A model generated the notes under the pieces. The model saw only the letters and a list, made by a program, of their open reading frames with translations. It did no database searches and was not told where the DNA came from. This document shows, piece after piece, positions 44,394-55,529 of a DNA stretch of 64,000 nucleotides. Origin of the DNA: Thalassia testudinum (taxonomy: Eukaryota > Streptophyta > Magnoliopsida > Alismatales > Hydrocharitaceae). The DNA lies in assembly GCA_037157565.1 (NCBI GenBank), contig JAZHRO010000073.1, positions 13,522,501 through 13,586,500 of the forward strand, given 5' to 3'. The translations under genes were made by a program, and so were the position numbers. Every line of letters starts with the position of its first letter. Positions within the stretch are counted from its first letter, which is position 1.

Positions 44394-47276
44394 TGATGAG
44401 AGACTTATCATGATCTGTAATTACCCCTAATTAGCTAGTCTTCCTAGTTAATTAGCTAAGGATATGAATATATAAGGGTTAATTATAAAATAAGGGATAT
44501 TTAGAAAAGGACCTTAAAATAAGTTAAAAGTGATATTTTATCACTCAATAAATATTATTAACAATCTAATTAATAATTGGACTCGAAATCTTATTAATCA
44601 TTTCCTTAATTAATAAGTTAAGTAATTTAAACATAATATGTACATAAGTATATAATAACTTAAGTAACTTTAGTTAATCTGATAAATTAACCTAAAAAGG
44701 TCAAAAATGTAAATTCAAGGTCTAATCATAATAGTTACCTTATTTACTAATGTATATAAAAAGTTGAAAAAGATCTAAGTTAAAATAAACCTTTAAAACC
44801 TAAGTATACATTTAGGTCCTTACTAATCATTGTGATCGGGTCCTTAATTTTCATATAGGTTCTTAAGTTTCATTGCACTTAGGTCCCTTTCGTCTTCTTC
44901 TTCAGCCGATTGGACGGCTGACGACAGAGAGTGACTCCACTGCGCGATCACCGCCCTGTCGTCATCATTCTTCCTTCTCCAAGCTCTTGGAGCTTGCACT
45001 CACCACTCCATCTTCATCCATCGGTCTGGATCACTCTGAAATCCTAATTTCTGGTGGGAGTTGACCTCACCGCCATCGGAGATGATGCCGGAAGTTAAGC
45101 TCCCCACGCTTCCTCTTCGTCCAGACCTCGCCACCTTCTTCATCGCCATTCACCATAAATACCCCCTCACCCCTTCGATTTATCTCAAGTTGGCTCCCTT
45201 CCTTCTTCTAACACTAAGCCAACCCAATAGGCTATTTGTCTGCAACTCCGGTGATCTTCCACACCATGCTCCGACTTCCTCCATTCATCTTGATTAGTTG
45301 AGGAGATTCACTGAGGTCAGCTACGTCTCTGGACATAGGCATCAACCAAGGAAATCCTCTGCTCCGTCCAAACTCGCCCGCCGGAGATTCTTCTTAAACC
45401 CTCTGATTTTGTCTTCCGCTATGAGCCATCGGCAGAATCCTGTTGACCCGTTCATCCAGGTAATAGTAGATTAGGAGTAGGAGTAGGTGTAGGGTAGTTT
45501 AGGTAGGTAGTTAGTTAGAGAGGTTAGTCATGATTTCAGAGTTTAATGTTCATCTTCTTCGACTCCGGCGAGCTCCTTGAGCTTGCTAGAGCTTTGATTT
45601 GTCTTTTTAACTCGCTGTTCACCTTCGTTTAACCCACACAATCATTTCTAATCCATTAGAACTCAAAATTTAACCACTGTTCGCCTAATTCACCTTCACC
45701 TTCACAGCTACTGTCGTTGTCCATGGCAATAATAACTGAGCTTAGATCCACCTCCATAGGGTCCTCCACCACCTATTCACAATCTAAGGATCCTAACTAT
45801 CACTTCAATTTGTATAATTACCACCTATAACCTAAACGCCCAATTTTAAATAAGCTACTGAGCTTGCTATCAATGGCGGCTCAGGAGTAGTTGAATCTTT
45901 TAATTAATTATATAATTATGATCGCAATTACTTTCTGACTTGTCTCAACCATTCAATTGAGTGGGAGATCAAGTCCTGTGCTTCAATCCACTTAAAATTC
46001 ATTCAAATTGAATTTACTGTTTAATCATTCATGTAATGGATTAAAGAAGAATTTACTGAGTTCCTGAGGTTCCTTGCAACCTCAGGAACCTTTTCAAATA
46101 AAAAATGGCACAGATTCATCCATTCTGCACACAATTTGTATTTTTCTACACTCACCGGAGCTCTAGCGAGCTCCGGTGAATAAAAAATGTTCTTCAGCCT
46201 ATAGAATTTGATCAGAAACTCCAGATCGATGAAATATGGATTACTGATTATTTTGAGGTCATTTAATTAAACTTTTGATGACTGGAGTTGTAGTTAGGGA
46301 TTCATCTTCTCCAACTCTGGCAGAGTTGGAGAAGTCTGACAGGAAACTTTTGGTTGCATTTAAAGGATCTAGAAGCTTCAGTGCAATGCACTGAAGTTAT
46401 TTCTGCCCTCAAATCTCTGTAACAACCTTTGATTCACTCTAATGAAAAAACCACTTTTGAAGTCCAGGCGATGAACCTGAAACCTTAAAATCCCAAGTTC
46501 AAACATCTATTGAAGGGTCTGAGCATGTTCCTAGGATTGAGGAGAAGACATTTGAAGCTTTAATTTCTTGAGAAAAGATTCAAAACAGAAAGTCAAATAA
46601 GGAGGCTTAGCAGTCAAACCTGAGTTTGATACTTTGATGCTGAGCTCAATCTGTTGAATAGAGGAGCTTGAACTAATTCTGAGATTTGTATGAATGATTT
46701 TAGAGTGAATTAGATGAGCTCTGTGGATTAATTTGGTTGAATTTCAAATCTGCCAGTTTGGGTTGTTTTCGAACCCAAACTGTTGGCAGTGGTTTTTGGA
46801 TGAATTTTGAATGCAATTCCTACCCAGACAAGCTTGTAACAACCCTTAGAAGCTATTCCAATCGATTAACAATGATCCTTAGTGTCTGTTGCATCCTTTC
46901 TTCATCTGAATTCCTTTCTCTAAAGCTTTCAGTGAAGCTTTGAGCTTCTCTACATTTCCTGAAGCTTTTGAGAGCTTGAAACCCACACATGAAGCTGTGG
47001 AATTACCTGTAAAAACTATTTAGAACCTAAACTGAGAGAGAAAGTCTAGTCTGAGGACTTTGAATAAGGAAAACCATTTCCAGGCTATTTTTCACCATAG
47101 AAGACCTATAGATTCACCCTTCAAATCAAAGAGGAAAACCTCCCATTCACTTTAAATTGATAGCACAATCCTGTAGAGCAACTCAAGAGTTTTCCAACAA
47201 GCTTTTCTTTTCTTGAATTGGAGCTCTGAGCTAGGAGATATCGTCATTTGAAGTTCGGTTTGGAAGGGGCTAAGAT

Positions 47277-47320
47277 AGTCCCACATCGGCAAGTGACGAG
47301 CAGGCGCCTTAGTACATAAG
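47277..47320 (+). promoter_or_regulatory. USE-like box and TATA-like box in LTR Q
   Basis: AGTCCCACATCG (47277-47288) followed after 25 bases by ACATAAG (47314-47320). The USE is a perfect match; the TATA is weak. Confidence 0.45.
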
Positions 47321-47656
47321 GAATTTGTGTAGGGGGCTTCTTAGTCGTCAGCGCTTGGCGCACGGTCACCGAATGAACTTGAGCATGCGTATGTGTGTGT
47401 GTGTGTGTGTGGGCACGTATGTGCCTGCAGGTGTGTGCCTGTGTGGCCCTGGGAGGGCGAGGGCAGGGAGGTGTTGAGCCGGTTGGCTCGAAACTCTAAA
47501 TCGAAAATAAACCAAACCATAGCTGAATCAGGCAAGGACTTAGTAGGGTTTGGTCCCACCCTACAAAGGGTGCTATGTATCCCCAAAAAATCTGAGCCAC
47601 AAATAAAAAAAAAAACTAATTTTTGGTTGAACATAAAAAAAACTAGTTCGACTCAG

Positions 47657-47955
47657 TAAGAAGAAGTGCGAAAGGAAGAAAGATTCAAAAGTTTAAGGCT
47701 AAGTGTTGAAGGCCAAAACTCAGAAGGTTAAGAGAAAGGCTTAGAAAGAAAGAGAAAGAAAGGGTAAGGAAAGAAGGCTAAGGAAAAAGAGCAGAAGAGA
47801 AGGGTAGGAATAGAAGCATAAGAGAAGAAAGAAGGAGATCGAGAGAAAAAAGAGATAAAGAAGAAAATAGAAAGAAAAAGAGAAAGAATAAAGGATTAAG
47901 AAAAGAAGTTTAAGAGAAGAAGAGAGAAGAAAGGCTATAGTATAGAGAAGAGAGT
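47657..47955 (+). repeat. Purine-rich tract in LTR Q
   Basis: About 300 bp of GAAAGAAAGAG-type words with few pyrimidines, downstream of the promoter pair. Element O LTRs have shorter tracts at the same relative place. Confidence 0.7.
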
Positions 47956-48428
47956 TAATTTTCTTGTTATGTTTTAATTTATTTTTGCTCTCAATTATTG
48001 TATTAAGGCATATATTGATTAAATAAACTCTTCCTTGCCTTAAATCATTTGAAATAAATAGAGAATTTACAGGTTTTAAATGTTGAAAATGAAAGTTTAT
48101 ATGGAATTTTGCATGCTATTTCATTTTAATTTTTGGCAAAATTCATGCTTCCATAATTAACTTAGATTTACCTCCTATACTTATAGATAAAAATAAAAAG
48201 ATTATTAGTGAATTTAAAATGAATTATACCTCCCAGCGAATGACCTGGGCTCAACCAGTAAAAATTTTCTAAAATGTTAGGTTAATTCGACCCTATACTA
48301 CTAATTGACACAACATTGAGTTAACCTAAGTGACTTTTCTCTACTCTTAATTAAGTAAAATTAACTTAATTAACTAAGTTGAGGTAAGGAACGAACATGT
48401 CCTTGGACAAAAGGATGAGGGAAGACCT

Positions 48429-50713
48429 TGATAACGAAATACGCGTGATTTGTAAAAGCGGGTTTTTAACGTCGTTGTAACACGCGAATCCGCTTTCATT
48501 TTTAGATTTATATCCTAGATAGGGGAGTATCTAGGGTCGTCCAAGGAGGCAAAAATTGCAAAATTAATCCTCTCGCTTACAGATAGATCTCAACTTTCTT
48601 TTTGATATTTTTCAATATGTAACTTTTTTTTTTGTATTTTGAAAAGACGAGGGCAAACTGCAGATTGTAGCTAAAAGAACTAACACCTACAAATGATTAA
48701 CTAAAATCTAAAAGATAGAAATATCTTCTTCCTAAGCTCACTCTAGGCAAGTGGAGGCCTAGGGTAATTAGGAAGAAGAGGTGAAACAAGTGCTAGAACC
48801 AAAACAAACAACTGCAATAAAAAGCTAAAAGAAGGCAATTTTGATTGAGTAGAATGAGTGTTCTTTTCAAGGATAAGTAGAGGAATGCTTCTACTAGAAT
48901 TAAACAATCTAAAAGCAAGAAAAGAAACACAAATCTTCTTGTAACAATGGTGAAGAAGGTTGTCTTCTTGCTCCAAGCCTAGCTGCTCCTTGGCTTGAAA
49001 AGAGGGCTTCCTTCTCCTCCTTCCTTGAGAGCTCCTCCAAGGTGGAAGCTACCACCTTTAATGCTCTCTCCAAAGGGGTGGGCGTGCACCACACTCAAAA
49101 ACTCTTCCAAGGTGGCGTGACCACCTTCAAGATCTCCTCCAAGATCTTCCTTGCCTGGCTTCTCCTTTGGCTGGCGTGACTCAAGAGAGAAGGGAAGAGG
49201 GGAAGGCACCAAGGGGATAGAATATCCCCTTAATCTTCTTCTTCTTCTTCTCTCTTGGACGTGAGCTTCGCTTCTTGGTGGAATATGAGAGTGAAATTGC
49301 TAGCCAAGGATGACTTGAATGGTGGTGGGTAGTGGTCTTTTTATAGGGTAGGATGGGGCGTTAAGGTGCCCCTTGAAATGGAGGGCTAGGATGGAAGAAT
49401 GGAGGTGGTTGGTGATCCTATGGCTAAGGAGAGTTGGTGCCAACTCAAGGGGTGTTAAAGGGGGTAGTTATGGTGGTGTTGGTGTCTTTTTGTGGTGGAG
49501 AGACACCACCATGTTGGCGCCAACATGGGGTCTTCTAGAAGGTGGGTTAGGTGGATGGTGGAGATGGGTTCAAGGGGGATTGTGTGGTGGAGATGAGGGG
49601 AGATTTTGGAGGGAAAAGTGGCGCCATTAAGGGGTGGTTATGGGTAGTTTTTGGCACCACTTTTAGGTGTATTTTGGAGGTGGTGGGTAGGTTAGGTTGG
49701 TGCCAAGTAGGTTAGCTTATGTGGAGCTTAGGTGGAGCTAGTTGGGTGGAGTTGGTAGGTGGGTTTTTGGGGTGGTACAAGCCAAGGAAGTTGGAGCATA
49801 GCTAAGCTAAGCTAAGCTAAGCTAAGCTAGCTTAGCTAATGGAGGAGTAGAAGAGAAGGTAATGGAGCTAGGGTTTGGAGGAAGGAGTTGAGGAGGAGAA
49901 ATCTGGAGCTGGAGCTGGAGCTGGCTGCTGCAGAAGAGGCTGGTATGGGGCCACTCTAGCTGGCTTAGCTTGCTAGTTCTTTGCTAGTTGCTAAGCCAAG
50001 CTAAAGTGAGCTAGCTTCTACCAAAATGAGCGGAGGCGAGCTAGGTCTGGTGCTCCCGGGGAGAATCAAGCTGGTTGAGGCAGCTAAGGTAGCTTAGCTC
50101 TACTGAGTTGAGCTAAGATGAGTCCCCGGGAGCTGGACTTGAGCTTCCTGAGCTGGGATGAGTTCTTCTTCAGCTGGCTGGAGCTGAGTGGAGCTGGATG
50201 TAGCTGGATCTGAGCTGGGGTGAACTCCTGTCAACTTAGCTGAGCTAGCTAGAGCTCCCTGTGGACTAGTGGGAGCTGAGATGAGCTAGACTCAGCTAAG
50301 TTGAGCTGGATCTGAGCTGACTTGAGCTAGGGTGAGATAAGGTGAACTCTCTTGAGTTGCCATCCAGCTGAGATTAGCTGAATGGAGCTGGGATGAGCTA
50401 ACCCTAGTTCAAGTAAGCTAGGTTCCTGCTGCGGTGAGCTGGATCAAGCTGAGGTGAGCTGGATTAGGCTGAGTTCCAGCTAGTCTGGGCTTCTCCTTCA
50501 CCATTTGGCTTCTTGAGTGCTAGGGTTTTAGGGATCTATATATCTGTACATCCCTAGAACTCACAAAAACATATTGAAAAGACAATAAAAAATGCAATGC
50601 ATGCCTAACCTATTTTATGCCTAAATGCAGCCCAAAAACCCGTTTGCAGAGTAAAATCCTAAGAGCTAGGTTTGTTTTAATGCATAAGAATGATGATAAA
50701 CTAGCGTTTATCA
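48429..50713 (-). repeat. Solo LTR U2 in element P (reversed, U1 family)
   Basis: About 2.29 kb, TGATAAACGC...TTCGTTATCA on the minus strand, flanked by a perfect GACCT duplication (48424-48428, 50714-50718). Joining the flanks restores LGQKDEGRPHVLHYASKTL of RNase H. It matches U1 (5297-7576) in reverse, including the AGCT-rich array (49790-50480) and a TATA box TATAAAAAG at 49345-49337. It lies only 31 bp from Q. Confidence 0.92.
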
Positions 50714-51050
50714 GACCTCATGTGCTGCATTATGCCAGCAAGACTTTAACTGAACCGCAGCAAAACTGCACCGTCACTGAAAAGAATTACTTGCTGTAGT
50801 TTTTGCTATGGAGAAGTTTACATCTTATCTTCTTGGGTCTAAGGTGGTTATTTTCACTGATCATGCGGTAGTGAAACATCTCATTTCTAAGAAAGATTCT
50901 AAGCCACGTCTGATTAGGTGGATCCTACTCCATCAAGAATTTGACTTGGAGATATGTGAAAAGAAAGGAGTAGAAAATGTTGTAGCTGACCACCTATCTT
51001 GCCTTCCACTTAATGACTCTCTATCTGGAGATATCCGCGAGACATTTCCC
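50714..51050 (+). pseudogene. Element P RNase H, main part
   Basis: RPHVLHYASKTLTEPQQNCT then VTEKN, where one base is missing near 50783 (expected [14 protein letters not shown]), so the frame shifts and runs into a TAG. From 50808 it is open again: [20 protein letters not shown] with the catalytic Asp, [40 protein letters not shown] and HLSCLP. This fragment joins RT across Q and U2 with the 28-base stretch 48401-48428. Confidence 0.87.
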
Positions 51051-52216
51051 GATGAAGCCCTTATGGCGGTAACACCAACTTCACCTTGGTATGCTGATAC
51101 CGCAAATTACTTGGTCACTGGAGAAACTCCTAGCTCTTGGGATGAGCAGAAAAGAAAGAGATTCATTTCCCAAGTGAGATACTTTCATTGGGAAGAGCCT
51201 GAATTATTTAGAATTGGACAAGAGCAAGTATTGAGATGTTGTGAACCTGAAGAGGAACAACAAAGTGTGCTGAGTTTTTGCCATGAACTTCATTGTGGAG
51301 GACACTTTGGGGCCAAGAAAACTGCTTTTAAGGTTCTCCAGTCTGATTTTTGGTGGCCTTCGTTATTTAAGGATTCTCATAATTTTGTTAAGGCCTATAT
51401 TAGATGTCAACGGACTGGAATGATTGGGAAGAGGAATGAAATACCTCAACACCCTATTCAATCTGTTGAAATTTTTTATGTGTGGGGAATTGACTTTATA
51501 GGCCCTTTCCCTTCATCCCATGGTTATGAATATATCTTGGTTGCAATTGATTATGTCTCTAAATGGATAGAGGCCATTCCTACACACACTAATGACCACT
51601 CTGTTGTTTTGAAATTTGTGAAGGCCAATATCATATCTCATTTCAGCTGCCCCAAGACCATTATAAATGATGGGGGACCTCATTTCCAAAACCACCACTT
51701 CAATCGGCTAATCAGGAGTCTGGGAATGACTCACAAGGTCGCTACCCCTTACCATCCTCAGACGAGTGGCCAGGTTGAAGTGTCGAATAGGGAGATAAAA
51801 AATATTTTAGAAAAGACCGTTAGACCTGATAGGAAAGACTGGTCCCAAGATCTCGATGACGCTTTGTGGGCATATCGAACGGCCTATAAGACCCCTTTGG
51901 GTACTTCTCCCTTTCAGATTATGTATGGGAAAGCATGCCATTTACCCGTTGAGCTGTAACATAGGGCACTTTGGGCTATTTGATGTGTTAACATGGAATT
52001 AGAAAAGGCGGGTAAGGCACGACTTTTGGAATTAAGTGAGCTTGAGGAGCTGAGGAATGATGCTTATGACACCTCTCAAGTTTATAAAGAGAGAACTAAG
52101 GTCTTGCATGATAAGTATATACTTCGAAAGACCTTTGAGCCCAACCAACAAGTCTGGCTTTTCAATTCCCGACTTAAGCTTTTTCTAGGGAAATTAAAAT
52201 CTCATTCGACTGGCTA
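51051..52216 (+). pseudogene. Element P integrase, core intact
   Basis: Part of the open frame 50808-51959 (383 residues). [14 protein letters not shown] precedes the HHCC domain ([20 protein letters not shown] to YIRCQRTGM; the second Cys pair reads CQRT, so one zinc ligand is lost). The catalytic core has [10 protein letters not shown] (Asp 229 of the open frame), [10 protein letters not shown] (Asp 288) and [12 protein letters not shown] (Glu 324), spacing D,D35[21 protein letters not shown] and [10 protein letters not shown] follow, then TAA at 51957. The C-terminal domain continues 51993-52217 and stops at KLKSHSTG in patchwork DNA. Confidence 0.9.
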
Positions 52217-52294
52217 GTTTAGATTCTTTAAATTGACACTTCTATTATTTATTCTTTAAATTGACAGCTAGTTTAGATTCAATTCGACTGGCTA
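52204..52294. repeat. Scrambled short direct repeats (filler-like junction)
   Basis: Three short words each occur twice: ATTCGACTGGCTA (52204, 52282), GCTAGTTTAGATTC (52213, 52267) and ATTCTTTAAATTGACA (52223, 52251). The second copies come in reverse order of the first. This is what template-switching end joining leaves. It marks the end of recognisable P sequence. Confidence 0.7.
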
Positions 52295-52490
52295 ATCTGC
52301 TTCGTGATAAATAAAAAAAATGTGGTTTTCAATTAAATGTCTATCTCCCTGTGTTTGAGCGAAAATTCTTTTCGAGTTTCGATTAAATTTATCTATTGAC
52401 GATTTTTCTCGCAAATTGCACTACAAGGACGGGTTTTCAAAACTCAACTCTGTTTGCGCAAATCCTTCGCTACAACACTTAGGAACAAAA
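52295..52490 (+). repeat. LTR-end-like fragment
   Basis: Contains tctatctccctgtgtttgagcg (52350) and ends near cttcgctacaaca (52480), the layout of the last 200 bp of Athila-like LTRs (compare 39400-39548 and, reversed, 29411-29550). No family partner is identified in the window. No primer site follows. Confidence 0.5.
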
Positions 52491-55400
52491 ACCTACCCTA
52501 GAAAACCCTTAAAACACTTTCCAACCCTCTTTTGGATGTCTAGATATTAAGCTAGATATATGATTTTTGCAGAAAACCAATCTAAGAAGCCAAAACCCTC
52601 ACTACTTCAGTATTGGACGTCTAACCTTCTCTTTAGATGTCTGATTTTGAAGTTTAAGTCATCTAATAGACTCCCTAGACATCTGATACTACACTCTAGT
52701 TCCTATTTTGGAGCTAGAGGCTTTATTATGCCTCCTTCGACTTAGGGAATCTACCATACACCCTAGGAAAACTATTTAGAGACCACCTAAACCCATGTAC
52801 ACATACCCACGCACATACGTAACTTAAACACACCCACAAATGCACATTCATGCACACCCATACCCATGCACACCAACGTAAACACATACCCACACATATC
52901 CACTCAAACTAAACTAGTAACATCCATGCACATAAACACATACACATGCACATACACATAATCACACACACACTTACACATTAAGAAAACAAATATCCCA
53001 ACTAGAAAATCCTCTTTTCTATTTTTAAGAAATCTTATTCTCTAGGAAATGCTACCGTACTCCCACAATCGAATCCCATCGCCAACTCCACATTCCAATC
53101 AGTAAAATCCCAAATTTTTGATTTTTCCCCTCCTATTAAAAAAAAATGAAACTCTAATTGCACAGCAATCATAGGTCTTAATTGATCTAGATTAAGCTAG
53201 AACTTAGCACAAGTTAGGGGTATTCATGCATACCTACGCATTATCTGCATCTTTATTTCCCTTCTTTAGCTATGCATGAAATAATGTTATAATGTGCTGA
53301 TTAAGTGCATTATGTTGATTGCAGGCAATAAGCAGATTTGGAGCTGGATCTGGAGCAGGATCTGAAGTTGGATCTAGAATAATGAGAGTTGCAGCAGAGT
53401 TGGAGCAGAAGGCTTAGATTAAATGTAGGAATAATAATGTAAGGGAGTTAAAGGTTCGCTCTGCTATTAAGTAGGAATAAAGCAGTAAAATGTGAAGAGC
53501 TTAGGTCCATCTTAGCCCAAGGATAGCCTAGAGACTTTCCTAAGCCTTAGCCACCCTTAGATTAGGTCATAACACCCTAGGAAGCCTTAAAACCCTAATC
53601 CCAACCCTTATCTGGACGTCCAGATAAGTTATAGGATGTTCAGGACACTTAGCCAACTCCTGCACACCTCAAACCCACTCCTGCAATGTTATTAGATGTC
53701 TAGATAGTTGTCAGACGTCCAATTTCTGCAGAGTACCCAAAATAGAACCTTGATTTTCCCCCTGACTCAAATTGGATGTCCAGAACTGAAGTCTGGACTT
53801 CTGATTTTTGAGTATAAGTCGTCTGATCCTATTATTGGACGTTTGATGTTGGTCTCCAGTCCCTCTTTTGAGATTCAAGTCTTGATCTTGGATCTCTAGC
53901 CCCCTAGACCTAATCTCAACCCCATAGGAACCTAAATTAAGGTGTCCTAACCCTAGTACATCACCTCTAGACCTACCTAAGGACCTAATTAGGTCCTCAC
54001 CAAACCAAATTGACTTAGATCAAAGTCAATTACCTTCACCTAAGTCAATTGGACTCATTGAGTCCAATTGAGCTTAAATCTCAACCCACACAATTTTAAT
54101 TAGACTTGGTGAGAGCCCAATTGACCTAAACCCAATCTAATTGAGTTAGTCTACTCTCAATTAGGTTCACACTCATTCAATTAAACTTAGGTTAAGTTTA
54201 ATTTCATTTTACCCTTAGCAATTAGGGTTTGTGACCCTAATTCAAGACCTACACCTACCCAAACCCCTTAGGACCTAACCTAAGCCACCTAGCAACATAG
54301 AGCATGACCACACACACACACACACACACACCATTCACTCACACACACTTCTCTAGAATTCTATAGAGAGCTCTTGAGATGGCGCCACCTCTTGGTTGCC
54401 AAATTTAGCAACCAAGAGGAATTCAAATTGAGATCCACAATTCTTGGATCTCATAGACCATCTCCAACCACATGTGGCTGGCCACTTTTGGACTCTCTCT
54501 AGACAGTTCTACACCTCTCTAGACAGAAGCCATTGGGTCTATAAAAAGACCCCTTGGGCAGCCAAGCACCCCCATTCACTTCCTTGGCATTCATTCCACT
54601 TAGGTTAGCCACTCCCATCTCCACTCCACCTCCACGAGTTGAGCACCACCATGGAGGCCACCATCTCCATGCCAAGAAGTTGGATCAACTCCCCAACCTA
54701 TCTCTAAGGGTCGGCCTAAGCTCCATTGGCAGCCCCTCCTTCTCTCAGCCACTCAAAGGCAATCGGAGACCACCTTCGAATGCCCTTCCTTCTGCTAGAT
54801 TAGTAGCTTAGCTTTTCATATATTTACTGCTTTTATTTACTGCTTAGTAGTGTAGTCTTACTTCTCCCCCAATGATGCATGCAAAATCCCCCCATCGATT
54901 CTTGTATGCAATCATTTTCTGGTAGCTAGGTTTAATTTTTAAGCATTCATGTATAAGCTTTCCGCTAGATTTCCTTGTGCAACAACTTTCCAATGATAAA
55001 TGAAATTGCATTTATATATATATATATATATGTCTCTCTATGTGTTTGAAATCATTGCGAGCTTAATAATTATCTTATTTGCGTGATTTAAGTGCCTATT
55101 CTTTAACTGCCTATATATTATGCACCAGCATGTCATTTCCTGAGGATATTGAAAATCTGATAGTAGATGCTTTCTCCATAACTAATCACCACCTCACTAG
55201 AATCGTGCCCACAGAAACTCACATGTTCACTTTTGTGATTTACTTGACACATGCGCATGTGATTCGAGTTTATAACAGGAGCGGTGAAGTCTTAGTTAGG
55301 AGATTGGAAACTAACGTGCATCTTTAAACAAAGTAGAGTGGCTAAATAAAAGATCGATTTCAAAAGCGAAAACAACACCTCCCAGAGACGAACAACCAGG

Positions 55401-55506
55401 ACTCAAAGTCTCGTTATTTTTATTAAACAATATCTTTGTTGGATCGTATTTCACGACTATACGACACTTTTTTCTATCAAAAATGCGATCTACGATTTCC
55501 CCAACA
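52491..55506 (+). repeat. 5' LTR of element R (start uncertain)
   Basis: The end, ccccaaca at 55506, is fixed by the primer site and by the left copy ending at 656. The part 54850-55506 pairs with 1-656. The start is not visible; upstream sequence to about 52490 is anonymous, with scattered GGACGTC/AGACATCTG words (52534-53853), an AC-rich stretch (52790-52985), (AC)n at 54309-54331 and a TATA box at 54540. The short frames inside are not genes. Confidence 0.65.
54540..54548 (+). promoter_or_regulatory. TATA box of R LTR
   Basis: TATAAAAAG, followed by accccttggg and a C-rich leader, about 970 bp before the LTR end. The best promoter candidate in this LTR. Confidence 0.5.
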
Positions 55507-55509
55507 AAA

Positions 55510-55529
55510 TGGCACCGTTGCCGTGGAGG
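55510..55529 (+). other. Primer-binding site of element R (tRNA-Asp type)
   Basis: TGGCACCGTTGCCGTGGAGG, three bases after the LTR end. It matches TGGCGCCGTTGCCGGGGA with two changes in the first 18 bases. Confidence 0.88.

Larger units (their letters stand above)
44394..48397 (+). repeat. Solo LTR Q in element P
   Basis: About 4.0 kb, TGATGAGAGA...GAACGAACA. It splits RNase H between AVGAV and LGQKDEG. Flanks are GCAGT on the left and CATGT or TGT on the right, so the duplication is degraded and the right edge may be off by a few bases. It has an LTR-like end (cctcccagcgaatgacctgggctc at about 48229), a USE and TATA pair at 47277-47320, a (GT)10 run at 47392-47411 and a 300-bp purine-rich tract. 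No primer site or coding domain was found. This layout resembles the LTRs of O but is longer. Confidence 0.78.
37822..52216 (+). mobile_element. Element P: Athila-like Gypsy retrotransposon, 3' part lost or outside
   Basis: Layout: LTR, tRNA-Asp-type primer site, gag, protease, RT, RNase H, integrase; no 3' noncoding region or 3' LTR was found before the window ends. It sits in the gag of M; the bases before it are GTTAA, but the second copy of the duplication is not in view. Solo LTRs Q and U2 are nested in it. Without them the visible part is about 8.1 kb. The proteins are diverged from those of O and R, so it is a separate family. Confidence 0.85.

Noticed and set aside
52790..52985. Possible microsatellite-derived telomere-like tract
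   Set aside because: It is an irregular AC-rich mix (cacaca, cccatgcac) without a plant telomere TTTAGGG unit.
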